This document shows, piece after piece, positions 7,922 through 16,322 of a stretch of 22,714 nt of DNA. Position numbers and translations under genes: made by a program. The notes below the pieces were generated by a model that was not told where the DNA came from, did no database searches, and saw only the letters and a program-made list of their open reading frames with translations. Every line of letters starts with the position of its first letter. Position 1 is the first letter of the stretch. The DNA lies in contig CAJJTG010000035.1 in the NCBI GenBank assembly GCA_905194675.1, forward strand, positions 1-22,714, written 5' to 3'. This DNA is from an uncultured Collinsella sp. (GTDB lineage: Bacteria > Actinomycetota > Coriobacteriia > Coriobacteriales > Coriobacteriaceae).

Positions 7922-8467
7922 GTGCGCGTACTCAAACGAGCCCTAGCGATCGTGTATCTTGCCGCCACCATCGTGGCGCTGGGTACGCTTGTCTGCCAGT
8001 TTTGGGGGCCGTATACGTATCGCTTTATGCTGCTGATGCGCGACCCCATGCCGCGCATCGTCGTGACGGTGTGCAGCGGAGTTGTGGCGATCGGCGTGTT
8101 GGCAAGCTTCTTCCGCCTGATGTTTGCTCGTCGCGAGCCGTCCTGCGTGCATCCGGCGGGGGAGCGCAATATCGAGGTCACGCTCGCTGCTCTCTCCTCG
8201 TGTGCTCGCACCGCGGCAGAGCGCGACGACCGCGTGATGGTCGAGCATGTCGAGGCACGCGTGCAGGGCTCCGACGAATCGCGCGTCCGTTTTAAGGTCG
8301 ACGCCATCGCGCTCGACGACCGGGATGTGGCCTCCCTTGCAGCCGCGATGCAGCAACGTATCGAGGAGGCCTGCGACACCATGCTCGGCACGCCGGGCAC
8401 GACCGCACGCGTTCGTTTTTTGCCGTCCAAGACTACCGTCCAGACCGTGGAGGTTTCCGGTGAGTGA
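7922..8467 (+). CDS. AmaP-like alkaline shock response membrane anchor protein
   Basis: The 181-residue protein has two N-terminal transmembrane helices (about 5-25 and 44-66) and a soluble C-terminal region of about 110 residues rich in beta-strand-like patterns (VRVQ-like alternation, VMVEHVEARVQG, VRFKVDAIAL). That layout and the two following genes match the amaP-DUF2273-asp23 cluster of Firmicutes, where AmaP anchors Asp23 at the membrane during cell-envelope stress. Sequence similarity is weak, so context carries much of the call. GTG 7922 is preferred because GGGAG ends 6 nt before it. The 3' end overlaps the next gene by 8 nt, implying translational coupling. Confidence 0.7.
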   Translation: MRVLKRALAIVYLAATIVALGTLVCQFWGPYTYRFMLLMRDPMPRIVVTVCSGVVAIGVLASFFRLMFARREPSCVHPAGERNIEVTLAALSSCARTAAERDDRVMVEHVEARVQGSDESRVRFKVDAIALDDRDVASLAAAMQQRIEEACDTMLGTPGTTARVRFLPSKTTVQTVEVSGE

Positions 8468-8837
8468 TACCAATCAAGACAAGACCGTCCGCACCCCGCG
8501 CCTGACTATCGATCAGAGCGCCGCGCCGGCAGGCGAGGTCGTCGATCCCAAGGTGGAGGATACCGAGTCACATGACGCGGTCGCCGATGATTTTGATGAG
8601 GCCATGGGTCTCATCAAGGGTACGGGGGCGGCTATCTGGAGTTATGCCGTCCGCCATCCCAACACCACGCTTGGAGCCGTCGCTGGTTTTGTGCTCGCCG
8701 TGCTGGTGTTCACGCTCGGTCTGTGGGATACGCTCGTCATCGCTTTCTTTGTGCTGATCGGCGCCGTAATTGGCCAGATCCGCGACGGCGAGAACGGGAT
8801 CGTCAACTTCTTCGGCCGTCTGTTTAGCGGCCGCTAG
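8460..8837 (+). CDS. DUF2273 family small membrane protein
   Basis: The 125-residue product has a hydrophilic acidic N-terminal half, then two closely spaced membrane helices (about 69-87 and 89-106): TLGAVAGFVLAVLVFTLG and LVIAFFVLIGAVIGQIRDG, the pattern of DUF2273 proteins that accompany Asp23. GTG 8460 is chosen because GGAGG ends 6 nt upstream and because upstream codons of the open frame overlap the preceding gene. DUF2273 proteins are usually only 60-80 residues; the extra N-terminal 60 residues here, rich in Asp and Glu, are unusual. It likely acts with its neighbours in the envelope-stress complex. Confidence 0.8.
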   Translation: MSDTNQDKTVRTPRLTIDQSAAPAGEVVDPKVEDTESHDAVADDFDEAMGLIKGTGAAIWSYAVRHPNTTLGAVAGFVLAVLVFTLGLWDTLVIAFFVLIGAVIGQIRDGENGIVNFFGRLFSGR

Positions 8838-8881
8838 CATGTATTCGACCGCCGCGTGTGCGGTGGGCATAAGGAGGAACC

Positions 8882-9403
8882 ATGGCTTTTAACACGAAGG
8901 TCGATGTGGCCGATACCGAGCTCGAGGCAGACGAGACCGTCGCCGCCGAGGCCGAGGACGTAACGCTCGAGGACGAGGCGCTCGTCGAGGCCGAATCCGC
9001 CGACGATGCGGACGAGGATGATGAGGAAGCGGACGAGTCCGAGGACTCGCTGACCTATTCCAATGGTGTAATCGAGAAGATCGTCGCCATGGCCACCCGC
9101 GAGGTGCCGCACGTCCTGGGCATGAAGGGCAACCTCATGCACTTTGTGCAGGAGCAGTTCGGTGCCGAGAATCTGACCAAGGGCGTGACGGTCGAGGTCA
9201 CCGACGACAACCGCGTGGTCGTCAACATTTCCGTCATTATCGAGTACGGCGCCTACGCGCCCGCGATTTTCGACGACGTTAAGGCGCGCGTGACCGAGCG
9301 TCTGGCTGCGATGACCGGCCTTGAGGTGGCAGGCGTCAACCTGCGCATCGAGGATGTCATCACCCCCGAGGAGTACGAGCACCGCACCAACCAGCACGAG
9401 TAA
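8882..9403 (+). CDS. Asp23/Gls24 family envelope stress protein
   Basis: The 173-residue protein is cytosolic, with an acidic N-terminal segment of about 57 residues followed by the Asp23 domain: LTYSNGVIEKIVAMATREV (57-75), then VTVEVTDDNRVVVNISVIIEYG, and the final VAGVNLRIEDVI, all standard for the family. In Staphylococcus, Asp23 is an abundant membrane-associated protein anchored by AmaP; both partner types lie immediately upstream here. AGGAGG ends 4 nt before ATG 8882. The long Asp/Glu-rich N-terminus is not typical of the short staphylococcal form and echoes the acidic N-terminus of the preceding DUF2273 protein. A hairpin at 9455 ends the cluster. Confidence 0.9.
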   Translation: MAFNTKVDVADTELEADETVAAEAEDVTLEDEALVEAESADDADEDDEEADESEDSLTYSNGVIEKIVAMATREVPHVLGMKGNLMHFVQEQFGAENLTKGVTVEVTDDNRVVVNISVIIEYGAYAPAIFDDVKARVTERLAAMTGLEVAGVNLRIEDVITPEEYEHRTNQHE

Positions 9404-9454
9404 CCTACCAAAAAGGGATGTTTATTTTGGCAGATTTTATCTGCGAAAACGTCA

Positions 9455-9498
9455 AACGGTCGGTCGCACGGATGTATGTGCGGCCGGCCGTTATTTGT
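9455..9498 (+). terminator. Terminator-like hairpin after asp23
   Basis: AACGGTCGGTCGCAC (9455-9469) pairs with GTGCGGCCGGCCGTT (9478-9492), 15 pairs including two G-T wobbles, 8-nt loop, followed by ATTTGT. A second small hairpin, GTATGCC/GGCATAC (9497-9519), follows. The remaining gap to 9609 shows no clear promoter. Confidence 0.6.
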
Positions 9499-9608
9499 AT
9501 GCCCCCGATGTAGGCATACCGCTCGTCTAACTAGGGGTTGCAATCGTCGCGTTCCGCGTTACCCTAATGGGCGCATTGTTTCCAAATTGTTAACGAGGGG
9601 TTGCCGTA

Positions 9609-10631
9609 ATGGCTGACGAGCACGAAACAGAAAGCCAGGCATGGGCGATTGAGGCTGCCGCGGCAGAGGCGGCATCGCGGGCTGCCGAGGAGGTACATCG
9701 TCCTCCCGTGGTGCCGATGGAGCGCGTGGTCGATCGCACCGATATCGAGCGCGGCGAGCGTGCCGGCCAAAAGCGCAGCCAGGAGCCAGGTTTCCCGCGC
9801 TTTTTTGCCGAGCTCAATCTGGGTCTGATTCTTACGGCCTTTGCTATCGTTGCGTTTAAAACCCCTAATCACTTTGCTTTTGGCGGTACCTCGGGCGTGT
9901 CGGTCATTCTATCCACACTGTTCCCGACCCTTCCTGTCGGCGTCTTTATGTGGATTATCAACGCGGTTCTCGTCGTCTTGGGCTTTATCTTTTTGGAGCG
10001 CAAGGCAATCCTGTGGAGCGTCTTCGCCTCGTTTGCGCTGTCCGCCTATGTTTCGCTGTTTGAGCTCTTTATTCCGACCGATATCTCGATGACGGGCGAT
10101 ATGTGGCTCGACCTGTGCTTTGCCGTGATTCTGCCGGCGCTCGGCAGCGCCATCGTCTTTGATATCGGTGCCTCGACGGGCGGCACGGACATCCTCGCCA
10201 TGATCCTCAAACGCCGCACCACGCTCGAGATTGGCCGCGCGCTGTTGCTGGTCGATATCGGCATCGTGACCATCGCGGCCTTTTTGTATGGCCCGCGTGT
10301 CGGTCTGTATTGCGTGCTCGGCCTGTTTGCCAAGACGCTTGTGGTCGACAAAGCCATTGAGAGCATTCACCTGCGCAAAGTCTGCACGGTCATTTGTTCC
10401 GAGCCCCTTAAGGTCGAGGAGTTTATCGTCAAGCATCTCAACCGCACGGCGACCATCAGCCGCGGCTACGGTGCCTTCTCGGGCAAGTGCGTGACGGTGA
10501 TCATGAGCGTGCTGAGCCGTCGCGAGGCCGTGCAACTGCGCCGCTATGCGCGCGAAGTCGATCCGGGTGCCTTTATCACGATCGTCGACAGCTCCGAGAT
10601 CGTCGGCAAGGGCTTCCGCGGAACGAACTAG
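9609..10631 (+). CDS. YitT family membrane protein (DUF161 plus DUF2179)
   Basis: The 340-residue product has a charged N-terminal region of about 60 residues, then five or six membrane spans and a cytosolic C-terminal DUF2179 domain (about 255-336). TPNHFAFGGTSGVSVIL (85-101) and ASTGGTDILAMILKRRT (188-204) are the family's conserved repeats; the end, VTVIMSVLSRREAVQLRR...DPGAFITIVDSSEIVGKGF, is a typical DUF2179. No substrate or activity is established for most YitT proteins. ATG 9609 has GAGGGG ending 8 nt upstream. The N-terminal extension, rich in Glu and Ala, is longer than in Bacillus homologues. Confidence 0.88.
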   Translation: MADEHETESQAWAIEAAAAEAASRAAEEVHRPPVVPMERVVDRTDIERGERAGQKRSQEPGFPRFFAELNLGLILTAFAIVAFKTPNHFAFGGTSGVSVILSTLFPTLPVGVFMWIINAVLVVLGFIFLERKAILWSVFASFALSAYVSLFELFIPTDISMTGDMWLDLCFAVILPALGSAIVFDIGASTGGTDILAMILKRRTTLEIGRALLLVDIGIVTIAAFLYGPRVGLYCVLGLFAKTLVVDKAIESIHLRKVCTVICSEPLKVEEFIVKHLNRTATISRGYGAFSGKCVTVIMSVLSRREAVQLRRYAREVDPGAFITIVDSSEIVGKGFRGTN

Positions 10632-10781
10632 CGCGGACACACTCATCAAACAATCGAAAAGCGCCTCGCGCGTTGCAAATACGTCATCTAAGAGTATTTG
10701 TCCTCACATTGGGTGATAATGATGCCAAAGACATCGTTTGCGATCCAGGTGATTCGCTCTAGATACGAAGGGATGATCTCG

Positions 10782-12086
<1,305 letters not shown>

Positions 12087-12144
12087 CCCTGCCACCTGCC
12101 ATTTGGGGACGGGGTGGAAACGGTAGAAATAGCGCTTGACAAAT

Positions 12145-12182
12145 AAGCGGGGACGGACGTGCCGAAGCGTCCGCCCCCGCTT
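12145..12182. terminator. Terminator hairpin between convergent genes
   Basis: AAGCGGGGACGGACG (12145-12159) pairs with CGTCCGCCCCCGCTT (12168-12182), with one mismatch and an 8-nt loop. It sits between the zinc-ribbon gene (plus) and the M20 gene (minus) and could stop transcription from both sides, although no long T-tract follows. Confidence 0.6.
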
Positions 12183-12226
12183 TGATATCGCGATGCGGCT
12201 ATGACTGCGAGATGGTCGTGGATCGA

Positions 12227-13690
12227 CTACTCGTCGTGCTTCTCCTCGCGGCGAGCGGCGGCACGTGCATCATGGATGCCCTTGATGGCGGCATGGCGCG
12301 CCGTGCGGGCATCATGGATAGCATCGCGAGCCTCGGCGGACGTGGCCTTGGCAGAGCGCAACTTGGCGGCCAAGTCAGGGTTGGTTTCGGCGACCGCGGT
12401 GATCGCGGGGCCGTCGAGCTCCTCTTGGGTGGGCTCGGCCAAAAAGTCGATGGCATACTGGGCGGCCACCATGGAGCCCTTTGCCAGCACAGTCTCGTCG
12501 ATCTTGTAGAAGCAGGAATGTTGGGCGTACGTGGCGCCAATCTTGGGGTTGCGCGTACCTACAAAGGCGAGCACGCCCGGTACGCGGCGCAGGTACTCCG
12601 AAAAATCCTCGCCCGAAAGCGTGCCGCGGTAATGGCCTTGGCCGGTGGGGCCCAAGCATTTGATTACTGCCTGGCGGCAGCGCTCGCTCGAGGCGGCATC
12701 GTTTTCGACCTTGTAATTGGCGATGGTGTAGTCGGTGAGCTTTGCCTCGGCGCCCAAGGCGGCCGCGGTATGCTCCACGATGCGGCGCATGAGCTCCGGC
12801 ATTTCCTCGTGGGTCGAATCGCCGTAGGTGCGCACCGTGCCGGCGAGGTAGGCCGTGCCGGCGATAACGTTGCGCGCGGTTCCGCCGTGCAGCTCGCCGA
12901 CGGTAATGACGGCCGGCTCGTAGGGACTGATTTCGCGCGAAACGATGGTCTGCAGGGCATTGACGATCTCGGCGGCAACCATAACGGCGTCGTGACCGCG
13001 CTGGGGCATGGCACCGTGGCACGAGGTGCCGCGGACGTCGATGCGGAACCAGTCGGTATTGGCCATGCGCGGTCCTGGCTCGCAGCTCACGGTGCCGGCG
13101 TCGACCTCACTCCAGATGTGCGCGGCGTAGGCGCCATCGACGCCGTCGAGCACGCCCGTGCCGATCATGAGCTTGGCGCCCTGGCCGTTTTCCTCGCTGG
13201 GTTGGAAGACGATGCGGACTTCGCCGTGGATGTCGTCGGTCATATGGCGCAGGATTTGCAGCGTGCCGAGCATCATGGCGATGTGGCAGTCGTGGCCGCA
13301 GGCGTGCATGCAGCCCTCGTTGACGCTGGCAAACTCCTCGCCGGTCTGCTCGGTGACGGGCAGGGCGTCGATATCCGCGCGCAGCAGGATACGGCGGCGC
13401 GGCGTGCCGTCCTCGTGGTAGGCATCCGACGCGGTACCGCGAAGCGTTGCCACCAAGCCGGTCTTGAGCGGACGCTCGTAGGGGATATTCATGGCGTCGA
13501 GCTGGTTGGCGATGTCGGAGGTCGTGCGCTCCTCGGCAAGGCTCAGCTCCGGGTGCTTATGGAAGTGCCGGCGCTGCTTGATGATGTAGGGTTCAAACTC
13601 GGTAGCGATATCTTTGATGGCTGCGGTGACGTCGTCAGCCGCGCGAGCCTCGGTCGCCGCCATAATCTGCTGTGCCTTGGTCTTCGTCAT
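12227..13690 (-). CDS. M20 family metallo-amidohydrolase with C-terminal extension
   Basis: The 487-residue product belongs to the M20D amidohydrolases, which remove N-acyl groups from amino acids or related amides using two zinc ions. RRHFHKHPELS (40-50), RADIDALP (104-111), HACGHDCHIAMM (129-140) and FQPSEENGQGAK (162-173) carry the usual metal ligands and catalytic glutamate. The dimerisation-domain motif GTSCHGAMPQRGHDAV follows at about residue 220. ATG 13690 has AGGAG 10 nt upstream on the minus strand. The M20 fold ends near residue 418; about 69 further residues form a charged, probably helical tail with IHDAR twice, 14 residues apart. The neighbour, a YtcJ-type amidohydrolase, is divergent with a 168-nt gap. 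The substrate is not predictable; hippurate, indole-acetyl-amino acid or N-acetyl-amino acid hydrolase activities occur in the family. Confidence 0.9.
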   Translation of the reverse strand: MTKTKAQQIMAATEARAADDVTAAIKDIATEFEPYIIKQRRHFHKHPELSLAEERTTSDIANQLDAMNIPYERPLKTGLVATLRGTASDAYHEDGTPRRRILLRADIDALPVTEQTGEEFASVNEGCMHACGHDCHIAMMLGTLQILRHMTDDIHGEVRIVFQPSEENGQGAKLMIGTGVLDGVDGAYAAHIWSEVDAGTVSCEPGPRMANTDWFRIDVRGTSCHGAMPQRGHDAVMVAAEIVNALQTIVSREISPYEPAVITVGELHGGTARNVIAGTAYLAGTVRTYGDSTHEEMPELMRRIVEHTAAALGAEAKLTDYTIANYKVENDAASSERCRQAVIKCLGPTGQGHYRGTLSGEDFSEYLRRVPGVLAFVGTRNPKIGATYAQHSCFYKIDETVLAKGSMVAAQYAIDFLAEPTQEELDGPAITAVAETNPDLAAKLRSAKATSAEARDAIHDARTARHAAIKGIHDARAAARREEKHDE

Positions 13691-13814
13691 GGTCGATTTG
13701 CTCCTTGCTGGGTTGATCGCAAAATCGTACAAGCTCTCTCCAGTATGCCACCTGCCGCTAGGGCTGGTAAAGTTGCCGTTTGCCGCTTGGGGTTTTGTTA
13801 CAAGGGCGGGGGAG

Positions 13815-13820
13815 TACACT
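13815..13820 (+). promoter_or_regulatory. Possible -10 box for the YtcJ-type gene
   Basis: TACACT with GTTTTG 17 nt further upstream (13792-13797) could drive the plus-strand hydrolase. On the minus strand, CATACT preceded by TTTACC at an 18-nt spacing could serve the M20 gene; both are weak matches in the shared 168-nt gap. Confidence 0.3.
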
Positions 13821-13858
13821 CGGGGGTGTTGAATTTCCTGCCAGAGATGGGGATGCCC

Positions 13859-15496
13859 ATGCAACATATCGATTGGATTATCCGCTCCAAGAACGTCTTT
13901 ACCGCGCAAGACGGCATCGATACCGCCCGCGAGCTGGCGATTGCCATCGCAGGCGACCGTATCGTCGCAGTCGGTGCGCCCGATGACGTGATTGCCGCCG
14001 CGCCTGCCGCCACGTCGGTTATCGATTACGGCGAGCAGTTTGTCTGCCCCGGTTTCCACGATGCGCATTTGCACTTCTTCCATACCTCGGTCGGTTCCTC
14101 GCCGTACATGCTCATGGATATGGGCACGTCCGAGGCGGCGCTGGTGCAACATGCGCTCGAGTTTTCCCGGGACCTGCCCGACGACGCTTGGGTTGTGACG
14201 CAGGGCTGGCGTGATTACCGCTGGAATCCGCCCGAGCACCCTACCAAGGCCTCCCTCGACACCGCCTTCCCCGATCGCCCCTGTGTTATGTATTCGGGCG
14301 ACGGGCACACGCTTTGGCTCAACAGCCGCGCACTCGAGGCGCTCGGCGTCACGCGCGACAGCGAGCCACCAGCGGGCGGCAGCTACGACAAGGATGCAAA
14401 CGGCGAACTCACGGGCATCGCCCACGAGGCAGCTGCTATGCAGCTGCTGCCGCGCTGCCTGGAGTGGCTGGGCGAGGACCGCATCGCGAGCGCTTACGCC
14501 GACCAGATGAAGCGTATGGCCGAGCAGGGCATCACCTCGATATGCGATATGTCGCTCATGCCCATGCCGGGCTGCGATTTTATCCGCGACGACGTCTACG
14601 ACAAACTGCAGGCAGCCGGCAAGCTGGGCATCCGCGCCCATCTGTTCCCCACGCTGCTGGATGACCAATCGCGCTTGGAAGAGCTACAGACCCGCTACGC
14701 GAACAACGCGCTGCTCTCGGCGCCGGGCTTTAAGCAGTTCTTCGATGGCGTGTCGAGCGAACACACGGCATATCTCACCGAGCCCTATACCAATCCGCGC
14801 TTCCCGGGCGACCAGGGCCGTCTGACGGTTCCGGCTGAGCGCATGCGCAAACTGGTTCTGGCGGCCGCGGAGCGCGGTCACACCGTGCGCATCCACGTCA
14901 TTGGTGACGGTGCGATTCATGCCGCGCTGGATATCTTCGAGGAAGCGGCTGACCTGTACGGCCTGCCCCAGCACGGTCATAACACGCTCGAGCATCTGGA
15001 GAACCTCTTGCCCGAGGACATCGACCGCCTGCGCAAGCTCGACGTGGTTGCCTCGAGCCAGCCCTGCCATATCACGCTCGACCCGGGTGGTCCGGAGCGC
15101 GACCTGGGCTTAGAGCGCAGCCGCATCATGTGGCCGTTTGCGACCTATAAGCAGCGCGGCATTCGCCAAGCTTTCGGTACCGACAGTCCTATTACGCCCG
15201 TTACCAGCATGAATGTGCTCTACACGGCTATCACGCGCCAGGACCCCCGCAGCCACTGGCCCGAGGGCGGCTGGTTGCCGAGCGAGCGTATCGACGCGGC
15301 AACGGCCCTGCGCAACTACACCCTGGGCAGCGCCTATGCGGCAGGCGACGAGCAAAACCTCGGCAGCTTGGAGCCAGGCAAATACGCCGACCTGGTAGTC
15401 TTGGACCAAAACCCGCTCACCGTTGACCCCCAAGAGCTCCAAGCCACCAAGGTTCAGGCCACCTACCTGGCAGGTAACTTGATTTACGAGCGCTAG
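13859..15496 (+). CDS. YtcJ-type metal-dependent amidohydrolase (amidohydrolase_3)
   Basis: The 545-residue product has the amidohydrolase TIM-barrel pattern: PGFHDAHLHFFH (64-75) with the HxH metal pair at H70 and H72, RIHVIGDGA in the middle, LEHLENL and GTDSPI near the C-terminus with the catalytic aspartate, and a final LEPGKYADLVVLDQNPL. QGWRDYRW and SGDGHTLWLNSRALEALG are typical of YtcJ-like enzymes, whose substrates are mostly unknown. Start choice is uncertain: in-frame ATGs lie at 13847, 13853 and 13859. The last is preferred because GGGG is 6 nt upstream and the protein then starts with the usual residues before the first beta-strand. A strong terminator follows. The divergent M20 gene suggests shared use in peptide or amide scavenging, which is inference. 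Confidence 0.88.
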   Translation: MQHIDWIIRSKNVFTAQDGIDTARELAIAIAGDRIVAVGAPDDVIAAAPAATSVIDYGEQFVCPGFHDAHLHFFHTSVGSSPYMLMDMGTSEAALVQHALEFSRDLPDDAWVVTQGWRDYRWNPPEHPTKASLDTAFPDRPCVMYSGDGHTLWLNSRALEALGVTRDSEPPAGGSYDKDANGELTGIAHEAAAMQLLPRCLEWLGEDRIASAYADQMKRMAEQGITSICDMSLMPMPGCDFIRDDVYDKLQAAGKLGIRAHLFPTLLDDQSRLEELQTRYANNALLSAPGFKQFFDGVSSEHTAYLTEPYTNPRFPGDQGRLTVPAERMRKLVLAAAERGHTVRIHVIGDGAIHAALDIFEEAADLYGLPQHGHNTLEHLENLLPEDIDRLRKLDVVASSQPCHITLDPGGPERDLGLERSRIMWPFATYKQRGIRQAFGTDSPITPVTSMNVLYTAITRQDPRSHWPEGGWLPSERIDAATALRNYTLGSAYAAGDEQNLGSLEPGKYADLVVLDQNPLTVDPQELQATKVQATYLAGNLIYER

Positions 15497-15513
15497 CCTC
15501 AAACCCCACTTAT

Positions 15514-15548
15514 AAGGGGCACGTTTCAGCAACGTGCCCCTTTCTTAT
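15514..15548 (+). terminator. Intrinsic terminator after the YtcJ-type gene
   Basis: AAGGGGCACGTT (15514-15525) pairs perfectly with AACGTGCCCCTT (15531-15542) around TCAGC and runs into TTTCTTATT. Confidence 0.88.
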
Positions 15549-15575
15549 TCGCACCATCTGCATCGCCATTTTGCT

Positions 15576-15804
15576 GCACTGACTTTTCTGAATGCCGGGT
15601 CCGACATTAGTTAACCTGGCTCCCGTGTGGCTCCGGAGGGGCGGGGCATAAGGTTTATCGCGAGTTCCGCACGAGCCGAAGGCCACTTAATGTGGCCTTC
15701 GTGCGAGCAGGACTGCCCGAGCAGGAAACCTTATGCCCCGCCCCTCCGGAGCCACACGGGAGCCACTGCTAAGTTATCCCCCAGCATTCAGAAAATCTAA
15801 GTGC
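15576..15804. repeat. Nested long palindrome upstream of groES (element 1)
   Basis: The two arms at 15617-15656 and 15726-15765 are perfectly complementary over 40 bp. Between them, after linkers of 20 and 24 nt, is an inner hairpin: CGAAGGCCAC (15677-15686), loop TTAAT, GTGGCCTTCG (15692-15701). Outside the arms the symmetry continues imperfectly: TTTTCTGAATGC (15584-15595) matches GCATTCAGAAAA (15784-15795), and GCACT (15576-15580) matches AGTGC (15800-15804). The whole fills most of the 436-nt gap between the YtcJ-type terminator and groES. No open frame with coding character was seen in it. It could be a MITE-like or other dispersed element, or a large RNA/DNA hairpin with a regulatory job. 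Confidence 0.85.
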
Positions 15805-15833
15805 CAAAAAATAAGATTTTTTGACTCCGTGTT

Positions 15834-15911
15834 GTATAACCCGCCATTCGTGGGTACCATTCAACGCGTACGCAAACAAAAAGGGTTAATTCGCGTGGTA
15901 TAACCGCGCGG
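15834..15911 (+). promoter_or_regulatory. groES upstream region with repeated GTATAACC
   Basis: GTATAACC occurs at 15834-15841 and again at 15898-15905. TATAAC would be a fair -10 in either copy, but neither has a matching -35; TTGACT at 15821-15826 is only 8 nt from the first. The second copy sits in an imperfect inverted repeat, CGCGTGGT/ACCGCGCG. No CIRCE (HrcA) or HAIR (HspR) operator was found by eye. Confidence 0.3.
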
Positions 15912-15932
15912 CCCAAAAAGGAGGAGACAAGC

Positions 15933-16226
15933 ATGTCGTCTTTGAAGCCGCTTGCAGATCGTGTTCTGGTCAAGCCCGACGAGGCCGAGCAGAAGACCGC
16001 TTCTGGTCTGTATATCGCCAGCAACGCCCAGGAGAAGCCGCAGCGTGGCACCATCGTTGCCGTTGGCGCCGGCAAGGTCAACGACAAGGGTGAGCGCATT
16101 CCCATGGACGTCAAGGTCGGTGACGTTGTCATCTACGGTAAGTTCGGTGGCAACGAGGTCAAGGTCGACGGCGAGAAGTATCTGCTGATGCGCGCCGACG
16201 ACATCTACGCTGTCGTCGAGGCCTAG
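15933..16226 (+). CDS. groES: Co-chaperonin GroES
   Basis: The 97-residue protein forms the heptameric lid of the GroEL chamber in the cytosol. LKPLADRVLVKPDEAEQKT at the start, then SGLYIASNAQEKPQRGTIVAVG with the mobile-loop region around residues 17-34, and KVGDVVIYGKFGG are standard GroES. Length is normal. An AAAAAGGAGGAG ribosome binding site ends 8-9 nt before ATG 15933. It is followed after 96 nt by groEL, with no terminator between, so both are probably cotranscribed. Codon use is strongly biased, as expected for a very abundant protein. Confidence 0.97.
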   Translation: MSSLKPLADRVLVKPDEAEQKTASGLYIASNAQEKPQRGTIVAVGAGKVNDKGERIPMDVKVGDVVIYGKFGGNEVKVDGEKYLLMRADDIYAVVEA

Positions 16227-16322
16227 TCTCGTCGGAATCTCTGATTCGTCTTTGAATGCGCCTGCCGCATAGGACTCGGAAGCGGCGACGCGAGTCACAT
16301 TTCTTTTGGAGGATTACCTACC

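Noticed and set aside
12227..14668. An 813-codon minus-strand open frame extending the M20 gene upstream
   Set aside because: The part upstream of 13690 is antisense to the YtcJ-type gene, and ATG 13690 has its own AGGAG.
12182..15496. A 1104-codon plus-strand open frame that would fuse a long N-terminal part to the YtcJ-type hydrolase
   Set aside because: Its first half is the exact antisense of the M20 gene, which has all catalytic motifs and a ribosome binding site. GC-biased third positions keep antisense frames open.
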